From the NCBI GenBank assembly GCA_028280265.1, contig JANQMD010000049.1:1-64000 (forward strand): DNA of 64,000 nucleotides, given 5' to 3'. This document shows positions 1 through 7,921 of the stretch, piece after piece. The notes beneath the pieces are model-generated. The model searched no databases. It was given only the letters and a program-made list of their open reading frames with translations, and had not been told where the DNA came from. The position numbers and the translations under genes were made by a program. The DNA is from Flavobacteriaceae bacterium (GTDB lineage Bacteria > Bacteroidota > Bacteroidia > Flavobacteriales > Flavobacteriaceae). Every line of letters starts with the position of its first letter. Position 1 is the stretch's first letter.

Positions 1-63
1 AGTTACTGAAATACAATGAAATGAATTGATTGAAAATAAAGAAAAAGGATTGCAGCTAGATTT

Positions 64-131
64 CCTGCCTGCCGCAGGCTGGTTTGTCACTTTTTCATCC
101 CTGTCTGCCGAATGGCAGAATGGAAAAAGTG
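64..131. repeat. REP-like double palindrome
   Basis: This non-coding stretch holds two GC-richer hairpins in otherwise AT-rich DNA. The first is GCCTG-CCG-CAGGC at 67-79. The second is TCTGCC-GAAT-GGCAGA at 104-119, flanked by imperfectly complementary arms (CACTTTTTC at 88-96 against GAAAAAGTG at 123-131). The composition differs from the surroundings and resembles the repeated extragenic palindromes of flavobacterial genomes. No coding region is visible in bases 1-249. Copy number cannot be judged from one window. Confidence 0.45.
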
Positions 132-214
132 GAGAGAAAAAGAAACACAACATTTAGTCTTGATCCCTAGTTAGGTTTACTATGTATTCAATGTATAAAA
201 CTAAATGGAAATAA

Positions 215-244
215 AAAACTCCGAACATTTGTTCGGAGTTTTAA
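215..244 (-). terminator. Terminator of tRNA-Lys
   Basis: A perfect hairpin (AAAACTCCGAAC, loop ATTT, GTTCGGAGTTTT) lies immediately downstream of the tRNA on the minus strand and runs into a T-rich tail. It is AT-symmetric, so it could also stop transcription from the other side. Confidence 0.85.
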
Positions 245-249
245 AAAAG

Positions 250-322
250 TGACCGGGCTGGGGCTCGAACCCAGGACCCTCTCCTTAAAAGGGAGATGCT
301 CTACCAACTGAGCTACCCGGTC
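250..322 (-). tRNA. tRNA-Lys (anticodon UUU)
   Basis: The 73-nt cloverleaf is complete. It has acceptor stem GACCGGG/CCCGGTC with discriminator A, D arm GCTC-AGTTGGTA-GAGC, anticodon stem TCTCC/GGAGA around loop CTTTTAA (anticodon TTT, lysine), variable loop GGGTC, and T arm CTGGG-TTCGAGC-CCCAG. CCA is not encoded. It has its own promoter and terminator, so it is a monocistronic tRNA gene. Confidence 0.97.
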
Positions 323-341
323 ATTGCTTTCTTAGCGGGTG

Positions 342-371
342 CAAATATAAAAGCAATATTTGTATTTTCAA
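342..371 (-). promoter_or_regulatory. Promoter of tRNA-Lys
   Basis: The minus strand reads TTG (371-369), 19 bases, then TATATTTG (349-342). This is an exact match to the Bacteroidota sigma-A consensus TTG-N17/19-TAnnTTTG. Transcription should start about 10-15 bases before the tRNA 5' end. Confidence 0.8.
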
Positions 372-380
372 ACTAAATTT

Positions 381-1148
381 TTATTTAGTTTCACTTAAAT
401 ATGCTTGCCTTACTTTTTTAAATAATTCTGAGCTATAAACAAACTTTACAACAGCTTCGTTATCAGTTTTAAAGATCTCTTTACTGGTTCCTTCCCACTC
501 TTTCTTTCCATTCTTCAAAAAGACAATTTTTTGTCCAATTTGCATCACAGAGTTCATATCATGGGTGTTGATTACAGTAGTGATTTTGTATTCTTGTGTA
601 ATCTCTTGGATCAAGTCATCAATTAAAATAGCTGTGTTAGGATCTAAACCTGAATTGGGCTCATCACAGAATAAATATTTGGGATTCATTACAATAGCTC
701 TTGCAATGGCAACTCTCTTTTGCATTCCTCCTGACAGCTCAGCAGGAAATTTATAGTTAGAGTTTTCTAGATTTACTCTTTTTAACACAAAGTTTACGCG
801 ATCTAACATTTCATCCTCAGGTTGCTTTGTAAACATTTTTAGAGGAAACATTACATTTTCTTCAACCGTTTGCGAGTCAAACAAAGCACTTCCTTGAAAC
901 ACCATTCCAATCTCTTGTCTCCACTGTCTTTTTTCTTCAATAGTAAACTTTGTATTAATTCTTCCATCAAAAGAAATGGTTCCTTTTTCTGGTGTATGTA
1001 ATCCAATTAAAGATTTTAGAAAAACCGTTTTTCCAGAGCCACTTTGACCGATAATCAAGCTGGTTCTTCCAGACTCAAAAGAAGTATTAATTCCTTTCAA
1101 CACTTCCACATCGCCAAATCCTTTATGTAGATTTTTTACCTCAATCAT
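381..1148 (-). CDS. mlaF: ABC transporter ATP-binding protein, MlaF type
   Basis: This is the cytoplasmic ATPase that would power an Mla-type phospholipid transporter of the cell envelope. The 255-residue protein has Walker A GQSGSGKT (34-41), Q-loop VFQG (83-86), signature LSGGMQ (138-143), Walker B LFCDEP (159-164) and switch His196. The frame stays open upstream to 1208, but the ATG at 1148 forms a TAATG overlap with the stop of the permease gene and gives the family's usual N-terminus (MIEVKNL), so I start there. It follows mlaE and is translationally coupled to it. No MlaD-type substrate-binding gene is next to it in this window. Confidence 0.93.
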   Translation of the reverse strand: MIEVKNLHKGFGDVEVLKGINTSFESGRTSLIIGQSGSGKTVFLKSLIGLHTPEKGTISFDGRINTKFTIEEKRQWRQEIGMVFQGSALFDSQTVEENVMFPLKMFTKQPEDEMLDRVNFVLKRVNLENSNYKFPAELSGGMQKRVAIARAIVMNPKYLFCDEPNSGLDPNTAILIDDLIQEITQEYKITTVINTHDMNSVMQIGQKIVFLKNGKKEWEGTSKEIFKTDNEAVVKFVYSSELFKKVRQAYLSETK

Positions 1149-1888
1149 TAGGTAAGAAGCATTTGAGTTAAGAAATAATTCGCAATGACAATTAAGATAA
1201 TTGTCCAAACTACAGATTGTGTACTTGCCTTACCTACCGCAATAGACCCTCCTTTTACATAATACCCATGATAAGAAGGTACCGTAGCTATTAAAAATGC
1301 AAAAACCAATGTTTTGATAATTGCATAGGTAATTAGAAACGGATCGAATCCTAATTGCACTCCTTGTATATAGTCGATGTAAGAGAATATTCCCGATGTA
1401 ACTCCTGCTACCCATCCTCCTAAGATTCCTAAAAACATGGCTAAGACGATTAAAAAAGGGTAAAAGAATACGGTTGCTATAATTTTAGGCAGTACCAAGT
1501 GATTTAAAGAATTGATCCCCATCACTTCTAGCGCATCTATCTGTTCTGTAACTCTCATTGTTCCGATACTTGAAGTAATATAAGAACCTACCTTTCCTGC
1601 TAAAATAATGGAACAAAACGTAGGTGCAAATTCTAAAATTACCGAACGTTTGGTAGCAAAACCAATGAGATATTTTGGTATGAATGGGTTTTCGATATTC
1701 AAAGCTGTTTGTATCGCAATAACACCTCCTATAAAAAAGGAGATGAACATAATAATCCCTAGAGATTTTAACCCTAATTCATCCAACTCTCGAACAATCG
1801 CTTCACGAAATACTCTTCCCCTCTGGGGACGCTTAAATACCTGTCCGAGCATCATAAAATATTTACCGATATGACCTAAGTAATTCAT
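1148..1888 (-). CDS. mlaE: ABC transporter permease, MlaE type
   Basis: This is the inner-membrane permease of the same Mla-type lipid transporter. The 246 residues match the MlaE/YrbE length. An amphipathic N-terminus is followed by several hydrophobic segments (about 45-70, 145-170, 195-225 and 225-245) and the conserved central stretch around GKVGSYITSSIGTMRVTEQIDALEVMG, in which E-Q-I-D-A-L-x-V-M is the family hallmark. Its stop overlaps the mlaF start by one base, so the two are one operon. It is divergent from the pafA-like gene across a 109-bp spacer. Confidence 0.93.
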   Translation of the reverse strand: MNYLGHIGKYFMMLGQVFKRPQRGRVFREAIVRELDELGLKSLGIIMFISFFIGGVIAIQTALNIENPFIPKYLIGFATKRSVILEFAPTFCSIILAGKVGSYITSSIGTMRVTEQIDALEVMGINSLNHLVLPKIIATVFFYPFLIVLAMFLGILGGWVAGVTSGIFSYIDYIQGVQLGFDPFLITYAIIKTLVFAFLIATVPSYHGYYVKGGSIAVGKASTQSVVWTIILIVIANYFLTQMLLT

Positions 1889-1966
1889 AAAGCTTTTTGT
1901 ACGTGCTAAAGTATTAAAATATCATTAACCTAACTCATAAATCAGCAAACAACCTCAAAAAAATAG

Positions 1967-1974
1967 TACTTTTG
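1967..1974 (+). promoter_or_regulatory. -7 element of the pafA-like gene
   Basis: TACTTTTG matches TAnnTTTG and lies 24 bases before the ATG. No clear TTG -33 element is visible at the usual distance, so only this half is called. Confidence 0.5.
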
Positions 1975-1997
1975 AATTCATCCAATTTAACTGACCC

Positions 1998-3635
1998 ATG
2001 AAAAAAGTTTTTCACCTCTTATTTGCATTGGTTTTTGTAGCTCCAATGACCCTCTTTAGCCAAGAATCATCATCCAAACCAAAACTTGTTATAGGTATTG
2101 TAGTGGACCAGATGAGGTATGATTATTTAACTAGGTATTGGGATCGTTATGGCGATAATGGGTTTAAAAAGCTGATTAATGAGGGTTTTAACTTACGAAA
2201 TGCTCATTACAATTATGTTCCTACCTATACTGCCGTAGGTCATGCTTCCATTTATACAGGAACGACTCCTGATCATCATGGAATCATAGGTAATAACTGG
2301 TACGACAAATACCAGAAAAAATATATTTATTGCGTGAATGATTCTACGTACACTTCAGTAGGTATTGGAGGAAGAGGCGGACAAAAATCTCCTTATCGAA
2401 TGATGAATACAACCATCACTGATCAATTGAGACTTGCGCAAAACAAAAAAGGAAAAGTGATTGGTCTGGCTATTAAAGATCGATCTGCCATTTTACCTGC
2501 TGGACATACAGCAAATGCGGCTTATTGGTACGAAGCAATGGATGATAACAAATGGATTTCCAGCAGTTATTATTTAAAAGAGTTGCCAAAATGGGTTCGT
2601 GATTTTAATAAAAATAACAATGCTGATAAATATTTATCGAAACCTTGGAATACGCTCTATCAAATAGATACATACACGCAAAGTTTGGCAGATAACAATC
2701 CGTATGAAGCTACTTTTAAAGGTGAAAAAGCTCCGGTTTTTCCTCATGACTTACCAAACCTAAGAAAAGAGAATGGCAATTATGATATCATAAAGTCTAC
2801 TCCTTACGGGAATACACTCACATTGGATTTTGCAAAAGCAGCGATTTTAGGAGAACAATTAGGGAAAGGAGATTATACAGACTTTTTAGCGATCAGCTTT
2901 TCAAGCACAGATTATGCAGGACATAAATATGGGCCTGATGCGGTGGAGTTGGAAGATATGTATCTTCGATTTGATTTAGACATTGCCAATCTCCTATCCT
3001 TTTTAGATGAGCAAGTTGGAAAAGGAGAATATACCATTTTCCTTACCGCAGATCATGGAGCAGTTCAAGTTCCTGCTTATTTACAAGACCTTAAAATTCC
3101 AGCTAAGTATTTTAACTGGCGAGATTTTAGCAATTACATCAAAGATCTGGTTAAAAGGGAGTTTGGATCTGAAGATATTATTGAACACTTTTCGAACTAT
3201 CAAATTTTCTTAAACAAAGAAGAACTGAAGAAAAGAAAGTTAAAAACAGATGATGTTGCCGAATTTCTAGTCCAAGAAACCATACAATACGATGGAATTT
3301 ACAAAGTTGTCACTGCTAAAACCATGCAGACAACAACTTTCACCTCTGGAATTCTCGAAAAATTTCAAAAAGGTTACAATCAAAAATTCTCTGGTGATGT
3401 AATATTAATTCCAACACCTGCAACGATTTCGAGGGGTAGAACTGGGACGACGCATGGATCTGGATATAGTTATGACACTCACATCCCTATTATCTTCTAT
3501 GGGAAAGGCATTAAAAAAGGAAAATCTGATAAAGAGTATAGCATTACCGATATTGCTCCAACCTTGGCAAGCTTTCTACAAGTAGAATTTCCAAATGGAA
3601 CGACGGGAAAAGTAATTAGAGAAGTTTTGAAATAG
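1998..3635 (+). CDS. pafA: Alkaline phosphatase, PafA family
   Basis: This is a secreted, calcium-independent phosphomonoesterase of the type found in Elizabethkingia and other Bacteroidota, which releases phosphate from organic phosphates. The 545 residues begin with a signal peptide (1 to about 21). The residues expected for PafA are present: metal ligand Asp37, nucleophile Thr78 in PTYTAVGHAS, Asn100, the Lys160/Arg162 pair, Asp305 and His309 in STDYAGH, Asp352/His353 in ADHG, and His486 in TTHGSG. The gene stands alone on +. Its TAG stop abuts, with no gap, the TAG stop of the converging gene. The activity assignment is family knowledge; localisation is inferred from the signal peptide. 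Confidence 0.93.
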   Translation: MKKVFHLLFALVFVAPMTLFSQESSSKPKLVIGIVVDQMRYDYLTRYWDRYGDNGFKKLINEGFNLRNAHYNYVPTYTAVGHASIYTGTTPDHHGIIGNNWYDKYQKKYIYCVNDSTYTSVGIGGRGGQKSPYRMMNTTITDQLRLAQNKKGKVIGLAIKDRSAILPAGHTANAAYWYEAMDDNKWISSSYYLKELPKWVRDFNKNNNADKYLSKPWNTLYQIDTYTQSLADNNPYEATFKGEKAPVFPHDLPNLRKENGNYDIIKSTPYGNTLTLDFAKAAILGEQLGKGDYTDFLAISFSSTDYAGHKYGPDAVELEDMYLRFDLDIANLLSFLDEQVGKGEYTIFLTADHGAVQVPAYLQDLKIPAKYFNWRDFSNYIKDLVKREFGSEDIIEHFSNYQIFLNKEELKKRKLKTDDVAEFLVQETIQYDGIYKVVTAKTMQTTTFTSGILEKFQKGYNQKFSGDVILIPTPATISRGRTGTTHGSGYSYDTHIPIIFYGKGIKKGKSDKEYSITDIAPTLASFLQVEFPNGTTGKVIREVLK

Positions 3636-4514
3636 CTACTCGTTTTTTGATTTAAAAAAACCGTAGATATTTTGAGAGAGAAAGTTTTTAGGAAATTGAT
3701 CGTCTCCTTTGAAACCTAATTCAATGGTACCACTATCTTCAGGAATGTAATTGGTCTTGAAAATATAATCCCAAAGACTAAGGCTTATTCCAAAGTTGAC
3801 ACCAAATCTGCCTTTTGGTAAAGTGTACGCATGATGATACAAGTGCATCACGGGGTTATTAAATAGGTATTTAAAAACACCCCATGTAATCTTGATATTC
3901 GCATGGTTAAAATGACCAATAGCTATGCTTATGAAATGAACAATGTAAGCTTGTTGAGGCTCAAATCCTCCCAAAACCATGACCCCTAAAGTCTTTAGAG
4001 GTTTGTATAAAATATTTTCCATCCAATGGTAACGCAGGTGGGCTGCAAATCCCATTTCTTTAACGCTATGATGCACTTTGTGAAAATTCCATAAAAAAGG
4101 TAATTTGTGAAGCATCACATGTGTAAACCACTGAACAAAGTCTAGTAAGACAAAGAAAATAAGGAGTTGTAACCAATTCGGCAAGGAACTCATATCTATC
4201 AATGCCAAACTTCCACTTGTAATACCTAGGTCTGCAAATGTCAATTCTAAAACTTTGTAGAATCCACTAATAACAATAGAAAACACAAAGAAATTAAAGA
4301 ACATGTAGAAGGCATCTAGCCAAAAATCTTTTCTAAAAATTGATTGGTTCTTTCTCCACGGAAAAGCGACTTCTAATCCCCAAACTATGAGAGAAATTAT
4401 GATAAGCCCCCAAAAGTAATTGGTGTACAAAGGCACTTCAAAAATGATAGATTTCCACGTCCAATCTACAGTTCCTTTAAAAGCGTTTGCGAATGAATCT
4501 AAGTATTCTTGCAT
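3636..4514 (-). CDS. Sterol desaturase / fatty-acid hydroxylase family membrane protein
   Basis: This is a di-iron membrane oxygenase of the sterol desaturase/fatty-acid hydroxylase superfamily; the substrate is unknown. The 292-residue protein has hydrophobic segments near 32-50, 68-86 and 113-130 and the histidine clusters of the family: HVMLH (132-136), HKVHH (145-149), His163 in RYHWMEN, and later HFNH and HLYHHAY motifs. It lies 3 bases downstream of the rhodanese lipoprotein gene on the same strand, so it may be the last gene of the sulfur cassette's transcript, although no functional link is known. It converges stop-to-stop on the pafA-like gene. Confidence 0.88.
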   Translation of the reverse strand: MQEYLDSFANAFKGTVDWTWKSIIFEVPLYTNYFWGLIIISLIVWGLEVAFPWRKNQSIFRKDFWLDAFYMFFNFFVFSIVISGFYKVLELTFADLGITSGSLALIDMSSLPNWLQLLIFFVLLDFVQWFTHVMLHKLPFLWNFHKVHHSVKEMGFAAHLRYHWMENILYKPLKTLGVMVLGGFEPQQAYIVHFISIAIGHFNHANIKITWGVFKYLFNNPVMHLYHHAYTLPKGRFGVNFGISLSLWDYIFKTNYIPEDSGTIELGFKGDDQFPKNFLSQNIYGFFKSKNE

Positions 4515-4517
4515 AAG

Positions 4518-5432
4518 TTATTCAAAGATAGTGGTTATGCTATCCTTTTCAAAAGGTAAGTCGTTAAAATAGCTCCATTCTATCCAAGATCCATCATAAT
4601 TTTTTACATTTTTCATTCCCAGAAGCTGAGTCAACACAAAAGTGGTATGCGCAGAACGTGTCCCACTCTGACAATAGGCAATTATGGTATCTCCCTCCTG
4701 ACTTAAAACACTTTTATAAATTTCTTTTAATTCTGGAATGGATTTAAACTTCATATCGCCATGATAATTTACGGCATTGGCCCAATCTATTCTTAGAGCC
4801 CCTGGAATTCGTCCTCCTTTCTGCGCACCTTTTTTCTGTCTCTTTCCTGAATATTCATCTGCTGTTCGCGTGTCTACGATCATTCTTTTATTTAAGCTTC
4901 CTAAGACGTCATCTTTTGAAATATAGTTCTCGTGAGAGACTTTACCTTTTTGAAAAGTAAAACTAGAAGGCATAATTTGCGAAACTTTTGCGGTAGTAGG
5001 ATGGTTCATTTTCCAAGTAGTATAAGAGCCATGTAACATTTTCATGTTGTCGTACCCATAAATCTGCAATACCCACCATAGCCTTGCTGCATCACACAAA
5101 CCTTTGTCATCGTAAGCCACAATTAAATCTCCTTTTTTAATGCCAAGACTGCTAAACAAACTTTCCATTTCTTCTTTGCTAGCCATCATCCCTTTGTATG
5201 GGTAAGCTTTGCTGCGAATATCTGGTCGCCATAAGTTCATAGCTCCTTCGATATGGTCTTTTTTGTAAAGCTCTGGCTTTCTAAAATCAATAATCTTTAC
5301 ATTCTCATCAGAAGCTATTTTTTCAAATTCACCGAATTCTATTAGATAGTTCTTTACCGCATCTTTTTGAGGTTCTTTTTTACATGATACGATAGCAATT
5401 ATTACTAAAATATATATGGCTAGTCTCTTCAT
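4518..5432 (-). CDS. Two-domain rhodanese (sulfurtransferase) lipoprotein
   Basis: This is a tandem rhodanese protein of the thiosulfate/3-mercaptopyruvate sulfurtransferase type. From the ATG at 5432 it has 304 residues and begins with a lipoprotein signal (hydrophobic 3-15, AIVSC with Cys17), so it should be anchored in the periplasm or outer membrane. The N-terminal rhodanese domain (about 30-150) lacks a catalytic Cys at the loop (DDKGLCDAARLWW). The C-terminal domain carries the active loop CQSGTR with Cys254. The frame is open 8 codons further upstream, but the ATG at 5432 lies 2 bases after the preceding stop and gives a proper signal peptide. It follows the sorA-like and cytochrome genes, suggesting a role in periplasmic sulfane-sulfur or sulfite handling. 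Confidence 0.88.
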   Translation of the reverse strand: MKRLAIYILVIIAIVSCKKEPQKDAVKNYLIEFGEFEKIASDENVKIIDFRKPELYKKDHIEGAMNLWRPDIRSKAYPYKGMMASKEEMESLFSSLGIKKGDLIVAYDDKGLCDAARLWWVLQIYGYDNMKMLHGSYTTWKMNHPTTAKVSQIMPSSFTFQKGKVSHENYISKDDVLGSLNKRMIVDTRTADEYSGKRQKKGAQKGGRIPGALRIDWANAVNYHGDMKFKSIPELKEIYKSVLSQEGDTIIAYCQSGTRSAHTTFVLTQLLGMKNVKNYDGSWIEWSYFNDLPFEKDSITTIFE

Positions 5433-5434
5433 TT

Positions 5435-5902
5435 TTATTGTTCTAGTTCGTACCATTCTACTTCTGACAATGGGGCTCTTCTTCCTTTTTCTTCTACAGG
5501 ATAGTTCACGGTCAGATAATCAACAATTATTTTTTGATTCTCTCCCAATTCCCATAAATTCTGAGTCTTTTGCATCCATCGAATGGTCGCATTCCAACGC
5601 TCTTCATTCATTCTATTCTGAATCACCAATTTCGCTGAGTGACAGTTGGTACAATTGTTAATAACCACCTGTAAACCAGGTGCATCTTTCAAGCCTGTTT
5701 TTACATGAATGCCATTTTCAATTTTATTCTCATCAATCTCTGCGAACGAATTTTCTCCTTGTCTTTCGAAAACTGAAAAAGTAGGGTCAAAAATTAGGAA
5801 TACAAGTAAAAGGGTTGCTATAGCTAGAAAAAAAATGGATGTTTTCAGTAAACGATCTACCTTTTCGAATTTGTCTTTATTATCCTGATTCATGTCAATC
5901 AT
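5435..5902 (-). CDS. Membrane-anchored monoheme cytochrome c (SorB-like)
   Basis: This small electron-transfer protein probably accepts electrons from the sulfite dehydrogenase encoded just upstream. The 155 residues contain one N-terminal membrane anchor (about 22-39) and a single CTNCH haem-binding motif (Cys84, Cys87, His88). The C-terminal half includes Met residues that could supply the distal ligand. I start at the ATG at 5902, which forms a TGATG overlap with the stop of the sorA-like gene; a GTG one codon upstream is less likely. The SorB role is inferred from neighbourhood and the haem motif; overall similarity to named SorB proteins cannot be checked here. Confidence 0.82.
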   Translation of the reverse strand: MIDMNQDNKDKFEKVDRLLKTSIFFLAIATLLLVFLIFDPTFSVFERQGENSFAEIDENKIENGIHVKTGLKDAPGLQVVINNCTNCHSAKLVIQNRMNEERWNATIRWMQKTQNLWELGENQKIIVDYLTVNYPVEEKGRRAPLSEVEWYELEQ

Positions 5903-7116
5903 CACTTTACTTTGATTGCAATTCTATGGCACGCATTGTTTAAATACCCTTTAGGATTCCAACCAGGCAACAACATAGGTTGAGATTTCCCTTGCGAATC
6001 TGTAGCTCTGGCCCATACTTCATAATATCCTTTTTGAGGAAGTTGAACTTCAGCAGAAAAATGTTGCCAAGCTAAACGGTTGACTGGTTTTTGAAGTTTA
6101 CATTTTTTCCAAGTAGCTCCAAAATCAATTGAGAATTCCATTGCTTTCACCTCTAATTCTCCTGCCCAAGCATGACCGTTTATTTTTAAGCTTCTACCTT
6201 CTTTAAGAACCGCCCCAGTTTTGGGATAGGTAATTAATGACTTTACAGGCATTGACTCAATAATACACATGTCTTCGTCTTTTACTTTTTCTCCTGGCGC
6301 AACAGGCTCACAAGGAACACGATACGCTTTTCCTGTCATTTTAGTACCATCATGTACCTTATTACGAATGCTAATTCGCTGCAACCATTTCCCTGACGCT
6401 GAGGCTGGCCAACCTCCAGCTATCAAACGTAGTGGATAACCATGTGCTATTGGGATATCTTTTCCATTCATCTGAAAAGCAATCAATGTTTCGTCTTGCA
6501 AAGCTTTGCTCATAGGGACTCCTCTGGAAATGGGTTCTTTGTTCAAATCTCCACTCAAATGAACGTCCGCGGAGTGATACCCAATGTATACAGCATCTTT
6601 TTTATGGCCTACATCTTCCAAAATATCTTTCAGTCTTACACCCGTCCAATTGGCACAGTGAACTGCTCCCACGGTCCATTGGTTTCCTTTGGCAGGTGGG
6701 TCAAATTCACTTCGCCCGTTTCCTCCACATTCGAGGGTAAGCTGATAAGTGTGCTGTTTAAATTTTGTTTTTAAATCTTGTAATGTGTATTTTTTCTTGG
6801 TTACAACTGATTCCCCATCAATTTCAAGTGTCCAAGTTTTCGGATCTATATTAAGTGGTATAATTCCATTGTTCCTAATGAACATTTTATCGTTGGGGGT
6901 TACAGCATCATTCAATAGATGAGCCTGAGCTTCAATATTCCATGGTTTGTTGTTTAAAACAACCATTTGCTCGTTGAGACCAAACATTTTAAAGGGATCA
7001 GGATCTTGCAAAGCTAAAGGAGTATAACCTTTGGGAATTGCATAGACTGCTTCTGATCCAATGGCAATAGCTAAAGCACTCAAAGATGCTTTTTGAATGA
7101 ATTTTCTTCGTTTCAA
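5902..7116 (-). CDS. sorA: Molybdopterin sulfite dehydrogenase (SorA-like)
   Basis: This is a periplasmic Mo-cofactor enzyme of the sulfite oxidase family, expected to oxidise sulfite to sulfate and pass electrons to the adjacent cytochrome c. The 404-residue protein begins with a twin-arginine signal (RRKF at 3-6, hydrophobic stretch to about Ala26). It contains the Mo-coordinating Cys130 in LTLECGGNGRSEF and the C-terminal Mo-co dimerisation domain (about 290-400). The start codon is TTG: no ATG fits the Tat signal. It is the first gene of a tight cassette with the cytochrome and rhodanese genes. Other sulfite-oxidase-fold enzymes (e.g. YedY) are possible, but the partner cytochrome favours SorA. 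Confidence 0.87.
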   Translation of the reverse strand: MKRRKFIQKASLSALAIAIGSEAVYAIPKGYTPLALQDPDPFKMFGLNEQMVVLNNKPWNIEAQAHLLNDAVTPNDKMFIRNNGIIPLNIDPKTWTLEIDGESVVTKKKYTLQDLKTKFKQHTYQLTLECGGNGRSEFDPPAKGNQWTVGAVHCANWTGVRLKDILEDVGHKKDAVYIGYHSADVHLSGDLNKEPISRGVPMSKALQDETLIAFQMNGKDIPIAHGYPLRLIAGGWPASASGKWLQRISIRNKVHDGTKMTGKAYRVPCEPVAPGEKVKDEDMCIIESMPVKSLITYPKTGAVLKEGRSLKINGHAWAGELEVKAMEFSIDFGATWKKCKLQKPVNRLAWQHFSAEVQLPQKGYYEVWARATDSQGKSQPMLLPGWNPKGYLNNACHRIAIKVK

Positions 7117-7216
7117 AATTGATATTGATTTATACTTATGACATTAAAGATAGAAATATCCCTAAGAGTAAGGAAAGATTCATAAAGAATTCACATTGAA
7201 AAGTACATTTCTAGTA

Positions 7217-7891
7217 CTAGTACTTAAAAACAGATTTCTCTTGATGCTTTCTTATGGCTTTTCTCGATAAGAGAATTCCTATGACAAGAGACACAAATGC
7301 TCCTGTTGTGATTCCAGGTATCCAATCGATAAAAAGGAAGAAATCGTATGCGCCATGGAAGAGTGTAGCAGCAAATAAGCCCATCATATTGAGCAAAAAT
7401 CGATTCTTTGAAAATTTAGCTTTCCCCATGAAATACCCCATCAAAATGGCAAAAGTAGCGTGAGCAGGCACAGCTGTGAAGGCTCTTAAAACCCCAGTTT
7501 GAAAACCATAAGAGTATACGTACAATACATTCTCTAAGGTAGCAAAACCCATAGAAACCATTACTGCATAGACAATTCCATCATAGGGTTCGTTGAACTC
7601 TTTATTTTTTTGAGCAAATTTTCTAACTATAATGTATTTTGAAAATTCTTCCACAAGAGCCACAGCAAAAAAGGCATACAAAAGCATGTCAAAAATGCTT
7701 TTTTCATCGAAAGAAGGAAATATTCTCCCGATAAGAGTTCCTAGAGAAAGGGTAATAATAACACTTAAAGTCGCTCCCAGTAGAAAATTTTTAACGAGCA
7801 GCTTCCATGGCTCTCTTTCAAATTTATCTTTGATGTAAATGTATGCAATGACAATCATTGCTGGTGCTATAGCTAACAGCAGTAAATTCAT
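7217..7891 (-). CDS. PrsW family intramembrane protease
   Basis: This is a polytopic membrane protein of the PrsW/CAAX-like glutamic protease family, which cleaves membrane anti-sigma factors in Bacillus; the substrate here is unknown. The 224 residues carry about seven hydrophobic segments and the family motifs: EEFSKY (Glu-Glu near 82), ENVLYVYSYG, the HATFAILMGY helix and HGAYDFFLF near the C-terminus. It is 30 bases downstream of the CtlX-like gene on the same strand and may be cotranscribed with it. An AGTACTAGTACT palindrome lies across its stop codon. Confidence 0.85.
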   Translation of the reverse strand: MNLLLLAIAPAMIVIAYIYIKDKFEREPWKLLVKNFLLGATLSVIITLSLGTLIGRIFPSFDEKSIFDMLLYAFFAVALVEEFSKYIIVRKFAQKNKEFNEPYDGIVYAVMVSMGFATLENVLYVYSYGFQTGVLRAFTAVPAHATFAILMGYFMGKAKFSKNRFLLNMMGLFAATLFHGAYDFFLFIDWIPGITTGAFVSLVIGILLSRKAIRKHQEKSVFKY

Positions 7892-7921
7892 ATCTTAAAG
7901 ATATCATTTCAAGGGAACAAT

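Noticed and set aside
5416..5661. Open frame antisense to the rhodanese and cytochrome genes
   Set aside because: It lies opposite two coupled, clearly coding genes, has no recognisable product and no promoter of its own.
7212..7224. Palindrome AGTACTAGTACT at the end of the PrsW-type gene
   Set aside because: It is short and overlaps the stop codon, without a T-run or second site; likely chance or a minor hairpin.
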